Assembly: GCA_049680295.1 (NCBI GenBank)
Contig: JBAUHN010000214.1
Location: 1-14,363, forward strand
DNA from: JBAUHN01 sp049680295
GTDB taxonomy: Bacteria > Pseudomonadota > Alphaproteobacteria > Rhodobacterales > Rhodobacteraceae
Length of the DNA stretch: 14,363 bases
Direction: 5' to 3'
Part shown: piece after piece, positions 13,471 through 14,363 of the stretch
How positions within the stretch are numbered: the stretch's first letter is position 1
How the letters are laid out: each line of letters opens with the position of its first letter
The notes under the pieces: model-generated
Database searches by the model: none
Seen by the model: only the letters and a program-made list of their open reading frames with translations
What the model was told of the DNA's origin: nothing
Program-made: the position numbers and the translations under genes

Positions 13471-14363
13471 ATGATTGTCAAAACCATGACCAACCCGATT
13501 GATCTTATCCGCCCCGACGCGCCATCGCTTGCCCAATACGGCACATTTCCGGTTGGCGTGCGGAGTTTGACTTTTACCAATCCCGATCAAATCGACGTTT
13601 TGAACACCACCCAGGATGCGCAGCCGCGCTGTGACCGCGTTTTGCGGGCGGAAATCTGGTATCCGGCGGCGCCTGACACTGTGCCCGGCACGCAGTACAC
13701 TGCGATCCTGCGCGACGGGGAAACCGAGGCCCGATTAAGCGGGCGTGCCGCTCGTGATGCCGCCCCGGATTTGGGAGCGCGCTATCCGTTGATTGTGATT
13801 TCGCACGGCTATCCGGGAAACCGGTTTTTGATGTCGCATTTTGGTGAAAACCTTGCGTCTAAAGGCTATGTCACGGTGTCTGTCGATCACCCCGACAGCA
13901 CCTATTCCGATCAGGGTGCCATTGGATCCACGCTGGTAAATCGGCCCATCGACCAGCGCTTTGTGGTCGATCAAATGGCGACGCTGGATGGCGATTTAGG
14001 GACCATTACCGACGCCCGGACTGTGGGTGTCATCGGCTATTCGATGGGCGGTTATGGCGCGCTGATCTATGGCGGCGCGGGCATCACGCAAGCAGCGGCA
14101 GACCGCGATTGGGGGGTACCAAACAGGTTGCTGGATCGCCACATCGCGGGATCGGACAGCCACGCGGCACTGGTTGATGATCGGGTCAAAGCGATCATTC
14201 CCATCGGACCATGGGGGCGCCACTCTGGCTTTTGGGATGCAGGTACTTTGACCGGTCTGTGCAAGCCTGCAATGTTGATGGCAGGTGAGGTTGATGACGT
14301 GTCGGTCTATTCGGCGATGCGGGCAATTTTTGACGAAGCGCACGGAACCGATCGCCATCTGCT
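13471..14363 (+). CDS. Alpha/beta hydrolase, C-terminus beyond the window (partial)
   Basis: The frame is open from the ATG at 13471 to the last base, giving 297 codons without a stop. The nucleophile elbow is GYSMGGYG with Ser191. An oxyanion-hole motif ISHGYPGNR surrounds H112. A candidate catalytic Asp is D275 or D276 in AGEVDDVS; the catalytic His is probably past the window end. The N-terminal part (YGTFPVGVRSLTF, then RAEIWYPA) and the overall layout resemble predicted dienelactone-hydrolase-like or platelet-activating-factor acetylhydrolase-like enzymes. The substrate is unknown. An ATG at 13486 is an equally possible start, and neither has a good Shine-Dalgarno. The gene is divergent from the MATE gene across about 200 bp. 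Confidence 0.82.
   Translation, partial: MIVKTMTNPIDLIRPDAPSLAQYGTFPVGVRSLTFTNPDQIDVLNTTQDAQPRCDRVLRAEIWYPAAPDTVPGTQYTAILRDGETEARLSGRAARDAAPDLGARYPLIVISHGYPGNRFLMSHFGENLASKGYVTVSVDHPDSTYSDQGAIGSTLVNRPIDQRFVVDQMATLDGDLGTITDARTVGVIGYSMGGYGALIYGGAGITQAAADRDWGVPNRLLDRHIAGSDSHAALVDDRVKAIIPIGPWGRHSGFWDAGTLTGLCKPAMLMAGEVDDVSVYSAMRAIFDEAHGTDRHL

Noticed and set aside
12858..13502. Plus-strand ORF of 214 codons antisense to the MATE gene and reaching into the hydrolase gene
   Set aside because: It is a shadow frame of the MATE gene with no family signature, and its end overlaps the hydrolase start in another frame.

Overview
The window reads as chromosome of an alphaproteobacterium of the Rhodobacteraceae, most likely the marine Roseobacter group. 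The evidence is a set of typical gene neighbourhoods: an AI-2E permease overlapping an Hda-like DnaA regulator, proS followed by a DUF2937 gene and the lipoprotein-releasing ABC pair, and a 651-aa ParE. G+C is moderately high and Shine-Dalgarno sites are of the AAAGGAG type. It is core chromosome: I see no insertion sequence, prophage, CRISPR array, tRNA or rRNA.

Layout. (1) Bases 59-1799, minus strand: an AI-2E family permease gene whose 3' end overlaps hdaA by 17 bp. The 58 bases beyond hdaA hold no recognisable gene. (2) Bases 2000-5974, plus strand: an apparent operon of proS (short ProRS without the editing insertion), an unlisted 31-codon hydrophobic ORF, a DUF2937 membrane protein gene, lolC and lolD. 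The small ORF joins the DUF2937 gene, and lolC joins lolD, by stop/start overlaps. (3) Bases 6082-7512: an Ldh_2-family oxidoreductase (+) converging on a YdcZ/DUF606 membrane protein (-). (4) Bases 7623-8723: a lipoprotein-type cytochrome c (+) converging with no gap on an HExxH lipoprotein (-). (5) Bases 8724-9193: 470 bases without a credible gene, holding three copies of a structured repeat and a strong hairpin. (6) Bases 9194-11149: parE (-). (7) Bases 11276-13267: an AhpD-like CxxC protein (+) converging on a MATE exporter (-). (8) Bases 13471-14363: an alpha/beta hydrolase that runs off the window end.

The most notable signal is the repeat at 8824-9127. Three units are each exactly 61 nt, built of invariant blocks (GGGTGA, GTCTWG, a single A, GAACGGGCGRAGCCC) separated by two stems. 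The stem sequences change between copies while pairing is kept: a 10-bp inner stem with a 3-nt loop, and a 5-bp outer stem. Constant length, fixed bulges and compensatory changes point to selection on a folded RNA or single-stranded DNA. Wobble pairs favour the + strand.

Secondary points of interest are the coupled 31-aa peptide upstream of the DUF2937 gene, an Ldh_2-family enzyme that appears to lack the usual Ser-His-Gly active-site motif, a MATE leader whose Shine-Dalgarno can be paired in two alternative hairpins, and face-to-face overlapping promoter candidates between parE and the AhpD-like gene. All calls rest on reading the sequence; no database search was run.
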